64,000 nt of DNA from Ascarosepion bandense (GCA_037127315.1 JBBBDQ010001688.1:2884501-2948500), one strand, 5' to 3'; positions 24,400 through 36,002 are shown, numbered from the stretch's first letter. Program-made: numbers and translations. Notes: generated by a model from the sequence alone, not told the origin.

Positions 24400-24939
24400 C
24401 ATGTTGTTTATAAATAAGTAAATAGAAAAATAAAAATAAAAATAAAAAAATAAATCAAATCAGTAAAATAAAATAAGATAAAATAAATCAAATGTTGGCG
24501 TGTTGAATAGTCTGTGTTTTCTCACACTTACTAAATGGGTTTCTGTCGCAGTTCAACACTTACTTTGCTGCCAACACTCATGTAGTTTTTCTGCTAAACC
24601 TGTCTTTTCCTCTATACGAAAGAATGTTTTTCCCTCACACCATAATAGTTCCTTGATTTATTCGTTAAATGTAGCTGTGGATCGCAATACATAGGTGAAC
24701 TAATCAAATCACATATACCTACAAAATTCCATAATTTGAATTATTCTTCGTCAGACATACAGGTCATCTATTGCCTTATTATTCTGTTTTTTTTGCAATA
24801 ATTATGTTGGTGAGTAGTGAATATATATATCTATATATATAAATCATCTGCATACAACCCTGTTTCACTGTACCACAGATCACAACTCATTAGTGCCTTA
24901 TTTTCTTTTTTGCTATAATTATGCTGGTGAATAGTGAAG

Positions 24940-24978
<39 letters not shown>

Positions 24979-25060
24979 TCTATTTAAATAAATAGCATTT
25001 TATATATATATATATATATATATAAACACACACATGATCACAGACACACATAAAGGTGGG
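24400..25060. repeat. Intron 3 sequence with TA microsatellites
   Basis: No gene. TA runs at about 24942-24976 and 25000-25024. A tract repeated in the form 'ttttttgc.ataattatg.tggtga.tagtga' occurs twice (24788-24820 and 24908-24940). Confidence 0.6.
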
Positions 25061-25088
25061 TGATTATATGTAATTTAAAAAAACTCAC

Positions 25089-25289
25089 TAGCAGCCACAT
25101 TTTTAGGAACTACAAGAATTTTGGTATCCATTTTTTCTTCATCAGTCAATTTCTTTGTTTTCCATTCCATATAAGAATCTTGAACTTCCAAGCAGGGAAT
25201 CCAGTCAATGTCAGCAACATATTTAAAACGCTCACCATATTCATATTTTACTGTATAAGCAGGACATGTACTTCCAGTGGATATTCTCT
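25089..25289 (-). CDS. cGAS-like receptor, exon 3 (third catalytic Asp)
   Basis: The acceptor is a T-run followed by CTCCAG (25290) and the donor is CTA|GTGAGT (after 25089), both close to consensus. The exon is 201 nt (67 codons), with the first and last codons split 1+2. It encodes RISTGSTCPAYTVKYEYG, then FKYVADIDWIPCLEVQD, and a charged tail ending VVPKNVAAS. The 'VADID' strand lines up with the strand bearing the third metal-binding Asp of cGAS, which follows a strand of the form PA.TL. in the human protein. Exon 2 ends with one base of a codon (G), giving GAG (Glu) at the join, so the frame is kept. The Met listed further upstream lies in the intron. Confidence 0.85.
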
Positions 25290-27232
25290 CTGGAGAAAAA
25301 AAAAGTATTTTGGAATTATAATAATAAAGATAACAAAAAGAAAAAAACTTGAATAAAACTTCACTCATTATTTTATCATCAAAGTAAATATGCAAATTTC
25401 TTTTGCACAAAGAGATGCTGCCATCTTGTAAAAGAACTGTACATTATCATAAAACATTTTTTTTTATTGCTAAAACGATGACGTGAATACACAAGTTATT
25501 TCATCCATGGAAACAAAGAGGCAAAGCAGCTTTACACAGGGTCAAGATTTATAATTGTATATAATTTCTATTTTGCTTGCTTTATATTTTTAATACAGTA
25601 CATATACACATGCAAATCTGTAACAAATAAATTATAGGCTACGGCCCTCTCCATTGGCTTACATTTATTGCCCCATGAATTTGTGTGAATTATTCTTAAA
25701 TTTTTGACATGAATTTGAAAAATAAGCAAACAGAGGTAAAAGCATAAACAGTTGGTAACAACCTTCTCTTTTTTCTTTGAAAAGACAGTAAAATATATCC
25801 ATGAATGTTTATATATATTTCTGCCACAAGCAGCCTTTGATATTTGAAAAAGAAATCACTCGACTGGCGGTTGAGGACAAGGGAAAATCATTTTACTTGA
25901 CCAACTCCATTTTCTTAATAGTCGCCTTACATAAACAAAGCATGAATGGTTGACGGAAAACAAAAAATGAAGTTTTAATTAGAATTTTGAACGTGTTAGA
26001 AAGGTTTAGAAAATTTTTTAAAAATAATAACAAAATTTGATCTTTCCTCTTAATAATTGCATAAACATTTTGATGATAAAACTTTGTTTTTATTAAGTTT
26101 GAGCTCTTTTAACATCATGAAAAGCTGTTTTTTTTTTTTTTTGGCAACTGAGTGGAGGTACCTAATTTTGTAGTTTCTTTCTTCTGTTTGACTAAGACCA
26201 CCATCTCATAGATGATAAAAAATAATTCTGATTTTCTCAATGATTTTCTATAAAAAAATTACTTACTTGTAAAATTAGTTTTTTGGTGCGTATTTGGTGC
26301 ATATTTTTTTCTTTCTTTCAAATGTTCATTTTTACTTTTCATAAGTGAGGAGGAAATATACATGTTGAGTCAAGGATAATATTTTTCCAAATGAGCTTCT
26401 AAAAAACTGTGAGTGTCTTTAATCTGGGCGACAGACATTTTGGTTCCACACTGGAAGCGTTAAATCAAACAAATATTTACAATGACCGGGATGATAAAAG
26501 CGCGACAGTAGCTTGTCAATCTAAATTCCATTTGTCAGATCTTGCCTAGATGATTGCAGGATGTCACTGTCTTTTGTTTAACCACACATTTCGGCATAAA
26601 TCAGGCTCCATTCATAACACCAAAGAGTTCAATAATGTCATCGTAGGTCATTCTAAATAACTTGTGAATCTTCAATGGCACAGATTTGGATTGTAAAAGG
26701 AATCAGATTTCCTTTTTCTATATTTGAAGGGACACATTTCATTACGAGATTTTTAATCGATGACAGGCGAGTAAAGCAATAAACTTTAATCACCCAATTA
26801 AATTTTTAATCGACTGAGTCGATCGGGCGATTAAAATCTCAAAGGCTGGCCACAAGAATATAGTAGTTTTTTATATGTATCTTATTCATTGAAAAGGATA
26901 AGATTCAGCCAGTCATGTCTCTTTCGAGACATGATTGCCCAAGCGTATATCATGTATGACACTTAACTGACTGACTGATAAAGCCACTAAGGGGCTACGT
27001 GGAATAAAAATGAGTGACAAAAAACTATAGAAAGAACCAGAAACATAATCCTAAAAAGAAAACAAGAAATGAACTTCTATTTATGTTCAAAAGCGCAAGG
27101 ACGAGTGTGAATTAGATTCCATGCAAACATCGCATCAAGAAAAGCTTACAAAAAATAAAATAAAGATTTTGATTCATATTTCATAAAACAAAATTTAAAA
27201 ATGTAGGTTTTTCAACAGACTCTATTTCTTAC
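25290..27232. other. Intron 2 of the cGLR gene
   Basis: About 1.9 kb. It holds a fragment of the AT-rich repeat (about 25960-26300, matching the sequence before the 37.8 kb exon-like ORF) and a SINE 3' fragment at 26905-26985. No other coding sequence was recognised. Confidence 0.7.
26905..26985 (+). mobile_element. SINE 3' fragment
   Basis: Contains the family hairpin catgtctctttcgagacatg and the end cttaactgactgactg, but not the tRNA-like head. Confidence 0.75.
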
Positions 27233-27469
27233 CTAGGCGTCTGTTATTCATTTCTTTTAAGCACAAATCAAACACTTTGAAGACATATTCTTTGAACTTT
27301 GATGGACTCAGTTCATCATTAGGACCTAAAAGCTCTCGAAAATCAAGTGGCAACTTTTTTTTGTTTGTTACAAAGACACGGCAATAATTGGGTGACAAAG
27401 AGTGCTGCACAATCCTGCACTGTACGAGGGTTGAACACAACATGAAGTCAAATTCATTTGGCTTTTCCA
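27233..27469 (-). CDS. cGAS-like receptor, exon 2 (catalytic E-F-D motif)
   Basis: Encodes (V)EKPNEFDFML, then a stretch of strands and helices ending CLKEMNNRRL. E-F-D in PNEFD corresponds to the paired metal-binding acids of cGAS (PNEFDVMF in the human protein). The donor CTAG|GTAAGA is strong and leaves one base of a split codon, matching exon 3. The acceptor side is less clear. The pyrimidine-rich tract ends in GACAAG at 27470, which would start the exon at TGG (27469) in a phase that does not match exon 1. A second AG at 27463-27462 would start at CCA (27461) and keep the frame with exon 1, but drops three residues. An in-frame TGA just upstream rules out a longer exon. Confidence 0.85.
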
Positions 27470-29608
27470 CTTGTCAAAAGAGAATTAGAAAAATGATTAC
27501 ATGATTAATAAAAGAAGGTATTTACCTGAGTCAGGTGCACAAACCGCAACAAATGATAGAAAATGAAAATAAATAATAAAGTGGAAATGATAGAAAATAT
27601 TATGCAAAAACTATGAATAAAATAAGACTTCCTGGGTTAATGATTGCATCAAACACATCTCTCCACACCAGCAGCACATTGGTTTGCATCATGTCACAAT
27701 GACTGACAATTTAAGGCCCCCTACATTCAGACAATTGGAGATTAAGAGTAAGGCTTTTCAGTCAAATTTTATCTTGAAACTCCATCCCTTGGTCAGGTTA
27801 CTGTAGGTTGTACTCAGTGTCTAGCCAAAAAGGATCTGTGAAAAGAATGTAGCTAAATGCTCCCTAGGAACCTCAGATAGTTCGACTAGGTCCTATGCTT
27901 GACTTTGTATTCACATCTGGCAATAAGATGATTTTATGGTAAGATCATGGCTGGCTGTCTATGCAGTCTTTGGGTGTGGATAGCACTACATCCCACATAA
28001 AAAAGCCTGATTGCTTAACTGGAATTTGTGGCTTAACCCCTAAGACACCAGTTAACCACTCTGTTTTAATCACTGGAGTGACAAATTTTACAAGTATGTT
28101 TGTCATCCACAAAAACTGACATGATACCTTTTTAAACTATCTTATGTTTTTTTTTCGTTTTTTTTTTTTAGGGGGCCCTCCAAAAGCCCATCTTCTTTCA
28201 AAAGGTGTGCATAACTTTGAAAATGCTCACAAAACTATCATGTTGATCACACATTTGACACAAAGGCGGGGGAGTCCAAAAAGAGCCTCAGTATTGTCAT
28301 TCTTTGTTTGCTGGTCCTTGGACTTTTAGCCTGCATACTTCCATTTTCCTGGACATTAGTATTTTGGCCATTTGTGGCCTGCATATCTTCTTTTATTTGT
28401 ATATTGGTATTTTGGCCATTTTTGGCCTCCATATATTTTCCTTCATTATCAGTTTTTTCTGAGTTTTTGTTTTATCAGGTTGGTTTACCTTAGAGATAGT
28501 GTACCAAATAGGTCTTTTCTGCTGACTGATCAATTTGACAAATCTCTTTTTTAAAAAGCAATCCACTAATGTAAGTGGGTTTATTTTTTTTTAATCCTGT
28601 GATGGGCAAAGAGGAAAAATACCAACAGGTAAGAATTAAAGATACTTCAATAGATAAATTTTACTCTCAAAATATACATAATATAGAAGCTAAAAAAATC
28701 AATAACAGAGGTGAGACAAAGAAAAATTTAAAATAATTACTAAGAAAAAACAGTGAACTAATTAAACTTGAGGAGGGAAAAAGGTTCAATAAGAAGAAAA
28801 ATAAAATGAAAACAATGTAAAATGAAGTCTACCCAAGGACAACTCAATAAAGATGGCCTACAGATGGCAAAAGAATAAAAGAGTTTAAAATAAAGACAAT
28901 AAAATATAACCTAACTTAAAAATAAAACAAAACAGAAAAGTCTACGTAAACTTAACATTAATCAAAAGCAAAATTAAAATGTTGGACAAAAAAACCAAGA
29001 GAAGAAAACTAAAACAATCAAATGACAAAAAAAGAAAAACTGTTCAAACTAAGAAATATTCAAAACATGTTCAAAGTAAAGTAGATGATAAATTCAAAAT
29101 GTAAACTGTACATTAAAAGACAAAACAAAAAAAATACTGGTAAGGCTTATGTCAGACCAAAAAAAATCAAAGATGGCAGCCAAAGTCAATGGAAAAGACT
29201 GAAAACAAAAATTCAGAAAAACAATTCAAATGAAAGTAAATAATGAGAAAATAAGTAAAAAATCACTTAACAAAATTATTTTAGGTTTAAAAATGTCTTG
29301 GTAGATACAGTCCAAAACATCAAAATGAGACTTTAACTATTGAAAAATGTTCCATGAGAAAAAAACTTCAATGAACTTAAATAATGTCTACTGGTTAAAT
29401 TCAATTGGGCTGGAAGGGAGACAAGCAACTACCACTGCTTAGAACACATTCATTAAGCTGAGGAGCCAGAGTCTAATATTTTCAAAAAATTGTTAGCTTA
29501 GGATGGTGAGTTCAATGATAGGAAGGATTGCAAGTGTCATCATAGAAAACAGACAAGATGTAGGACAATGTTCTGTTCTTCAAGAGACATCAAACACCTG
29601 TTACAATG

Positions 29609-29952
29609 CATCTAGTCATATCAGACATAATGATATAACTTAATGAGACAATTGCTACTCAATAACAGACACCAGACATGTGAACCTTAAAAAGCATCTG
29701 ATCATATCAGATATAATGATATAACTTAATGAGACAATTGCTACTCAATAACAGACACCAGACATGTGAACCTTAAAAAGCATCTAGTCATATCAGATAT
29801 AATGATATAACTTAATGAGACAATTGCTACTCAATAACAGACACCTGACATGTGAACCTTAAAAAGCATCTGATCATATCAGATGTAATGATATGATTTG
29901 TGACAATTTACTATTCATTAACAGCCACAACCCAGATAAATATCTAATGATA
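29609..29952. repeat. 86-bp tandem repeat
   Basis: Units begin with catctagtcat or catctgatcat at 29609, 29695, 29781 and 29867, exactly 86 bp apart; the last unit is diverged. Weaker related units continue to about 30120. The duplicate at 45.5 kb keeps only one full unit plus the diverged tail. Confidence 0.9.
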
Positions 29953-30165
29953 CGATTTTGGAAAAACTTTCTGATCAACAGGAACCACAAGACACCTGAA
30001 TGTTAACAATGCATCTGAACATATCACATGTAAATGATATGATTTAAGACAATTTGCTTAATAATAACAGCCACCAGAACATTATAAATCATCTGATCAT
30101 GCCACAGGTAAATGATGTTACTTGATAGACAGCAGGAGCCACGCCTATTTTATAGAAAAGAGAAT

Positions 30166-31328
30166 TGTGACATAATGAGAGAGCGTCCCCACCACCTCCA
30201 GGTAAATCGAATAATTAACAGTTCTAAAGGACTGAGATGAAGGTATTAATTAGTTAAATAAAAGAGATCCTGGAGTAATGCTAGAAATAAGTTTTCTCTT
30301 GAGTTTTTTTGTTTTTTTTTTAATAATTATTTCTGGAGTTGCATTATTAATTAATTAGGTAAAATAGTCCTAGAACGATAAATGGACAAGTTCATTAACT
30401 AAAGTTTATAATCAATGGTGATTTCGTAAAAAGTATTGTAAATGGTGAAATTGTATTCTGGGTGGTCTGAAACACCAAAATCTGACCAAGTCTGCAGACG
30501 AGATAAGTGGTTTTGACAAAACTCAAGTAGGAGTTGTCTGCAAAAAGACCATGGGGAACTCCAAATCCATTTTTAGTACCACTTGAGAAATAGTCTCCCG
30601 TGGAGATCCGGAGATTAGGCGAACATCCATGGTGGTCAAAGCAATTTCCATATTAAAATTAGTGAGTGGCACCTAAACATTGTTTAGTCCTGCCCCGCTC
30701 TATATAAGTAGTCTGCATGCTGCAGACTGGCAGAGTTGGGTGCAGGTCGATATAGATCAAGTAGAAACAAGAGATCGAATGAATGCGGTGAAAATGGTTG
30801 GGTGAATTAGCTCTGTGGTTGTCAGGTACCCAAGAATCTGATCCGGCTAAGAGACAGATAACGCCCGTACAAATCTAACTCTATCAACAAAGCCAAAAAG
30901 AGAACAGGTGAAGGATCACGACATTACTTCCCTTAGACCAGTGAAGGCACCTTTTTTTTTCTCTCTCTCTCTCTCTGTCACCTTTTCAACCTAGACAAGT
31001 AAATCTTGTTAAAACATTTGTATTCTTGTAAATTCTTAAGAAACGACATTAAGGCAGTAGTCTTGAAAGACTCTTTGATCAGAAACTGACAGTGTTGCTT
31101 ATTTTTTTTAAATCCTTGCAGTTATGACTGGAACCCTTTTCTGCACGAATAGTGATTTTCTTTCAGCGGAGACACCAGCCACTTTCATCCTGTATCATCA
31201 AACCATTCTGAGGGGCTCGGAAACTGCTATTTGGATCTCAAAATTTACAACATGGCGTATGGCGGTGGTCCCTTCAGCTCACCGGGGAAACAGGACATAG
31301 AAAGCAGTGGCCAGGCTGGTGTCACGTT
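30166..31328. repeat. LTR-like element, family C, with flanking direct repeat
   Basis: It starts TGTGACAT and ends GTGTCACGTT, and is flanked on both sides by AGAGAAT (30159-30165 and 31329-31335), a candidate target-site duplication. A TATA box (ctatataagtagtc) lies near 30702. The inverted copy is at 20224-21505, and a partial copy at 45.9-46.55 kb came with the segmental duplication. No protein-coding region is attached, as in a solo LTR. Confidence 0.65.
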
Positions 31329-32633
31329 AGAGAATTATTTCTCTGTATTTCTGAGGTACTATTTACAGTATTTCCATTATTTGGAACATTGTCCTCATTT
31401 TCAGATGCTACAAATTTCGAACCGAACCCATTATTACAATCACTAAGGTATATGAACTTCATTCCTTGTGTGAAGCCTCGATTGGAAGTCATGAGTTATC
31501 TCCCTCTAACCCTGGAAGTTACTTGTTAACCACTGCTATAGCCTGCTATTGAACTCACAAGTCAGGAACTAACCAACATCTATATCCACTGGGCCATGTG
31601 ATCTTAAGGAAGAAGGTGGGATCATATTACAGCGAAAACGGCAACAAAGATGAGGACAACAGTTTGAATAATGTAAATACTGTAAAAGAGAATTTATCAG
31701 TATGTTCTGTCATTAATTAGAATTGGTCAATTTGATGATTTACTTAAGTGTTCTGATACTTCAAGGACCTTGATTGTGGAACATCCATAAAAAAATTAAT
31801 TTTGTACCCGTCAAGGGAGAAATCCTCCAACTACATTCATCAATACCACATAGAAATTTATAAGAGACAAGATTTGCACCAGGAAAACATTGTCCTCTCA
31901 GACAAAAGTCAAATAGAAAATAACAATATTGCTAATGAAGTTTGAGCCAATTAAAAAAGGAAAAAAAAAAATTTTACAAAATCACCAAAACACATTTATT
32001 AATCAAGAATATAGTCTCCTTTGATCTTAATAACTAGTTCCCATTGTTATATAAATGGTTGTTGATGCAATTTTTGTAGAAATTTCATTTTTTCTAAAGT
32101 AATTTTCAACAGACTGTACAGAGTCAATTTTTGTTATCATTCAAATAGTTCTTCAGAGACTGCAACAAATGTAAATCCAAAGGAAGAATATGGTAGGTTC
32201 TGGAGAGTTTTCCCATTTCAACTCTTTAAAATTCTGCAAGATCTTGCATTTTCATGATAGACAATGAAACCTTTTCAAATTTGACCAATTTGGCCATTTT
32301 TCTTGTGGGTAAAAATGTCTACTCTTTATAAACATTGCAGAAAAGATTGTAGGTAAGGGAGAAATCATTAAACTACATTTATCAATACCTTATGCGTATT
32401 TATAAAAGGTAATGTTTTATGACACCTACGGATGCCTTGGTGCCCACATGTCTTCTCTTTCAATAAAGTTATTATTATTATTATTAGCAGTAGTATTATG
32501 ATAAATTAATACTCATATTATTATTAAATTTACTGAATTAAAATCTAGAAAACAGAGCTTAGACAAAGCGAAAATTAAATATTTAAATTAAAAATTCACA
32601 CACAATATAGCAAAATATCTCATGAAAACATAC

Positions 32634-34262
32634 CTTGACATATGAATAATATGATCCACTGTTCAATTGCTTCCATTTTAGTGGCCTACAGTTATTCAGT
32701 TCGTCCATAACATTTTTTATCAGGTCATTAATTTTAATATTTTTGTGGATATCCTTCCGTTTCAATTGAACACTTTTCATGAATTGATTAAAAGTTTGAC
32801 TCTCCAGATTCAACCATTTTAAGTTGGATGATAATTCATATTCTTCATTAGTATGCAAACTAGCGACACCTTCATCTGTTTGGAAGAAATGTGGATCCAA
32901 GCTTTCACCTTTAGCAGTATCATCATCATCAGATGAAAAACATTCTCTTGTGTCACTTTTACAATCTTCTCCATCTTGTGGCTTTAAGGAACACCTGGAT
33001 TGATGCATATCTAAGCATTGAAATCTCTTTTTGCAATATGGGCAAGGCACCTTTCCATCATCTTCATCAGAAGAAGAGAGTTCGTTTGCTGTAGTTTGAC
33101 AATCTACTCCATCTTGTGGCTTTAAGGGACACCTGAATTGATGCATATTTAAGCATTTAAAGCTCTTTTTACAATATGGGCAAGGTACCTTTCCATCATC
33201 TTCATCTTTGTCATCAAATGAAGAGATTCCTTTTACTACAGTCTTACAATCTTCTCCATCTTGTGGTTTTAAGGGACACTTCGACTGATGCATATTCAAG
33301 CGTTTAAATCTCTTTTTGCAATACGGGCAAGGCACCTTTCCATCATCTTCATCTTTGTCATCAAATGAAGAGATTCCTTTTACTACAGTCTTACAATCTT
33401 CTCCATCTTGTGGTTTTGAGTGACACTTCGACTGATGCATATTTAAGCGTTTAAATCTCTTTTTGCAATACGGGCAAGGCACCTTTCCATCATCTTTCTC
33501 ATCGTCATCAGAAGAAGAGAGTTTGTTTGCTGTAGTTTGACAATCTACTCCATCTTGTGGCTTTAAGGGACACCTGAATTGATGCATATTTAAGCATTTA
33601 AAGCTCTTTTTACAATATGGGCAAGGTACCTTTTCATCATCTTCATCTTTGTCATCAAATGAAGAAATTCCTTTTACTACAGTCTTACAATCTTCTCCAT
33701 CTTGTGGTTTTGAGGGACACTTCGACTGATGCATATTTAAGCGTTTAAATCTCTTTTTGCAATACGGGCAAGGCACCTTTCCATCATCTTCATCTTTGTC
33801 ATCAAATGAAGAAATTCCTTTTACTACAGTCTTACAATCTTCTCCATCTTGTGGTTTTGAGGGACACTTCGACTGATGCATATTTAAGCGTTTAAATCTC
33901 TTTTTGCAATACGGGCAAGGCACCTTTCCATCATCTTCATCTTTGTCATCAAATGAAGAAATTCCTTTTACTACAGTCTTACAATCTTCTCCATCTTGTG
34001 GTTTTGAGGGACACTTCGACTGATGCATATTTAAGCGTTTAAATCTCTTTTTGCAATACGGGCAAGGTACCTTTCCATCATCTTCATCTTCGTCATCAGA
34101 AGAAGAGAGTTCTTTTGCTATAGTTTTACAATCTTCTCCATCTTGTGGTTTTAAGAGACACCTGAATTGATGCATACCTAAGTAGTGAAATCTCTTTTTG
34201 CAATATGGGCAAGGCATCTTTCCATCATCTTCATCTGAGTTGCCTCCATTTTTCTTATCCAT
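32634..34262 (-). CDS. cGAS-like receptor, exon 1: nine C2HC zinc fingers plus Gly-Ser motif
   Basis: ATG at 34262 has a good context (ATCAACATGG) and an in-frame TGA 33 nt upstream. The exon is 543 codons. Residues about 16-440 are nine fingers with pattern CPYCKKRFKRLNMHQSKC (C-x2-C-x9-H-x3-C), each followed by KPQDGEDC (a further Cys) and an acidic linker; the period is 49 residues. The finger resembles the N-terminal CPYCKKPFKRLKSH-type motif of vertebrate C17orf80, from memory. Residues about 485-530 look like the long spine helix, followed by LNSGSYYSYVK (Gly536-Ser537), the nucleotidyltransferase GS motif also found in cGAS (LNTGSYYEHVK). The donor is CAAG|GTATGT at 32634; translation past it is intron. 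The product is probably a sensor that makes a cyclic dinucleotide when it binds nucleic acid; the ligand and product cannot be told from sequence. Confidence 0.88.
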
Positions 34263-34800
34263 GTTGATTTCCTTATTAACTATAAATCACTGCTTTTCCT
34301 GTTCTTAATTAATATTTTGTCAACATGATTATTTATTTTTATATCTTTTCCCCAGAGATAATATGAACAATACAATCTCTGAGACTATTGTTTTGGTAGA
34401 ATGATTTTCACACTGTTACTGTCAATTCTCTTAAATATATTTATATATATTTGGTGAGGGAGAATGAGTTATGAAATGAAGAAGACATTTTTATAATTCC
34501 ATTTTCATTTCTTTGTTCTGTTTAGCTGTAAAGATAAAAATTTTCTCAACTGAAAAAAAAAAAGAAATTTATTGGATTTTAAATGAATAAATTCTATAAA
34601 AATGTTTGATAAACATCATAGAAAGTTTCTAATTGAAAATTATAATGAACAAGGACAGGCATTTATTAAGCAGAGTGCAAATATTGAACTTTCTTGCAAT
34701 ATATTGTTACTGTCTAACAAATAAGCAATTCTTTCAGCACTAATAAAATAGGCAATTCATTGAAATTCAAGCTATATACTGACTACTCATATGCAATCAA
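34263..34800 (-). promoter_or_regulatory. 5' flank of the cGLR gene
   Basis: About 540 bp upstream of the start codon without coding signal; much of it (about 34470-34790) is shared with 48890-49200 in the segmental duplicate. No clear TATA box or immune-type binding site could be named by eye, and an upstream non-coding exon cannot be excluded. Confidence 0.3.
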
Positions 34801-34813
34801 TCTACCACCGAAA

Positions 34814-35215
34814 GTAAAGAATGGTAGATAATTCCTATGTATGAAATTAAAAGATTTAGTTTGTTTCAATATTGATTTTCTTAAAATATGATTTTCTTAA
34901 AATATAATTTTCTTCTAGAATGATCCCAAAACACAAGTAAAGAATGGTAGATAATTCCTTTGTATGAAACTAAATATCTCTTCAAAGATTTAGTTTGTTT
35001 TAATACTGATTTCCTTAAAATATTATTTTCTTCAAGAATGATTCCAAAACACAAGTAAAGAATGGTAGATAATTCCTTTGTATGAAACTAAATATCTCTT
35101 CAAAGATTTAGTTTGTTTTAATACTGATTTCCTTAAAATATTATTTTCTTCAAGAATGATTCCAAAACACAAGTAAAGAATGGTAGATAATTCCTTTGGA
35201 TGAATCTAAATATCT
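34814..35215. repeat. 118-bp tandem repeat
   Basis: The phrase acaagtaaagaatggtagat recurs at about 34933, 35051 and 35169 (118 bp apart), with a diverged unit at 34811. Two partial units also occur at 49350-49512 next to the duplicated exon 1. Confidence 0.88.
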
Positions 35216-35379
35216 CTTCAAAGAAATTATTGAAATTCAATCAATCTACCAACTAAAGTCTCTAATCATTCTGCCATTCCATCATCTTTAAATGATCTCA
35301 TCAGTTTGCCATCTCAGACATAAATTATACATGAATGAAATCATTTATAGAAAAGGCACAGGGAGGCAACTTCACAGCA

Positions 35380-35990
35380 GTGAGAAAGTGACTGATTCTG
35401 TGATGTCAGATCAGGACCAAGAATATTGCTGATTCTTCTTTGGATTTTGTCAAAGAGCACTGGATCATATGTGACTCAAAATTGTAAGCATAGATGAACA
35501 GTAGACTTATAGATATGAAAGATAGATTCTGGAGGCAAAAATTGTCTAGCATGACACAGTGAACTAACTTTCTTTCAGAAACTGACCTAGCTAAGTAGTC
35601 AATATAACCTTTCTACTTTGTGTCAGCTGAGAACATTACCTCACGAAGGCACAACAATTCACTATCCTGGAGGTTATCACCAGCCATATTGAGGGAAGGC
35701 AGAAAGGGATCCTGCAGATGATTAATAGAGAGTAGTTTAGTTTTGGAGGTGTTAAACTTAACAAGCTATCCATTTCTCTAGTTAACAATAGACTGAAGGT
35801 CATTTCAACATTGGCAACCGATTTGATCATTTTGAGCTGATCAAACTTTATTATCAAAATTTGTCCAAAGACACCATACCCTTTCATCTTGTGAAGAAAC
35901 CCTGTATGCCAAACCCTGTCAAAAGCTTTCAAAATGTCCAAAGCATCAGCCCAAGCTTCACCATTCTTATCTAGAGTTTGAGAGACTTTG
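35380..35990 (-). pseudogene. Non-LTR retrotransposon RT fragment
   Basis: The frame at 35941 starts MDILKAFDRVWHTGFLHKMKGYG, the RT motif A region of CR1/jockey-like LINEs. More distal pieces match the 18.7-19.9 kb fragment. Frameshifts and deletions are present. Confidence 0.75.
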
Positions 35991-36002
35991 TATCATAAGT
36001 AC

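Larger units (their letters stand above)
27470..32633. other. Intron 1 of the cGLR gene
   Basis: About 5.2 kb of AT-rich DNA with an 86-bp tandem repeat (29609-29952) and an LTR-like element (30166-31328). The stretch at 28330-28450 holds two copies of a roughly 50-bp unit (tattttggccatttttggcc type). No additional exon with nucleotidyltransferase motifs was found here. Confidence 0.65.

Noticed and set aside
28247..28432. Minus-strand ORF with a 16-residue repeat (MQATNGQNTNVQ type)
   Set aside because: Only two and a half units, encoded by a short DNA tandem repeat in the intron, with no other evidence of coding.
29609..29952. CRISPR-like array of direct repeats
   Set aside because: Units are contiguous 86-bp tandem repeats with no spacers, in a eukaryotic intron.
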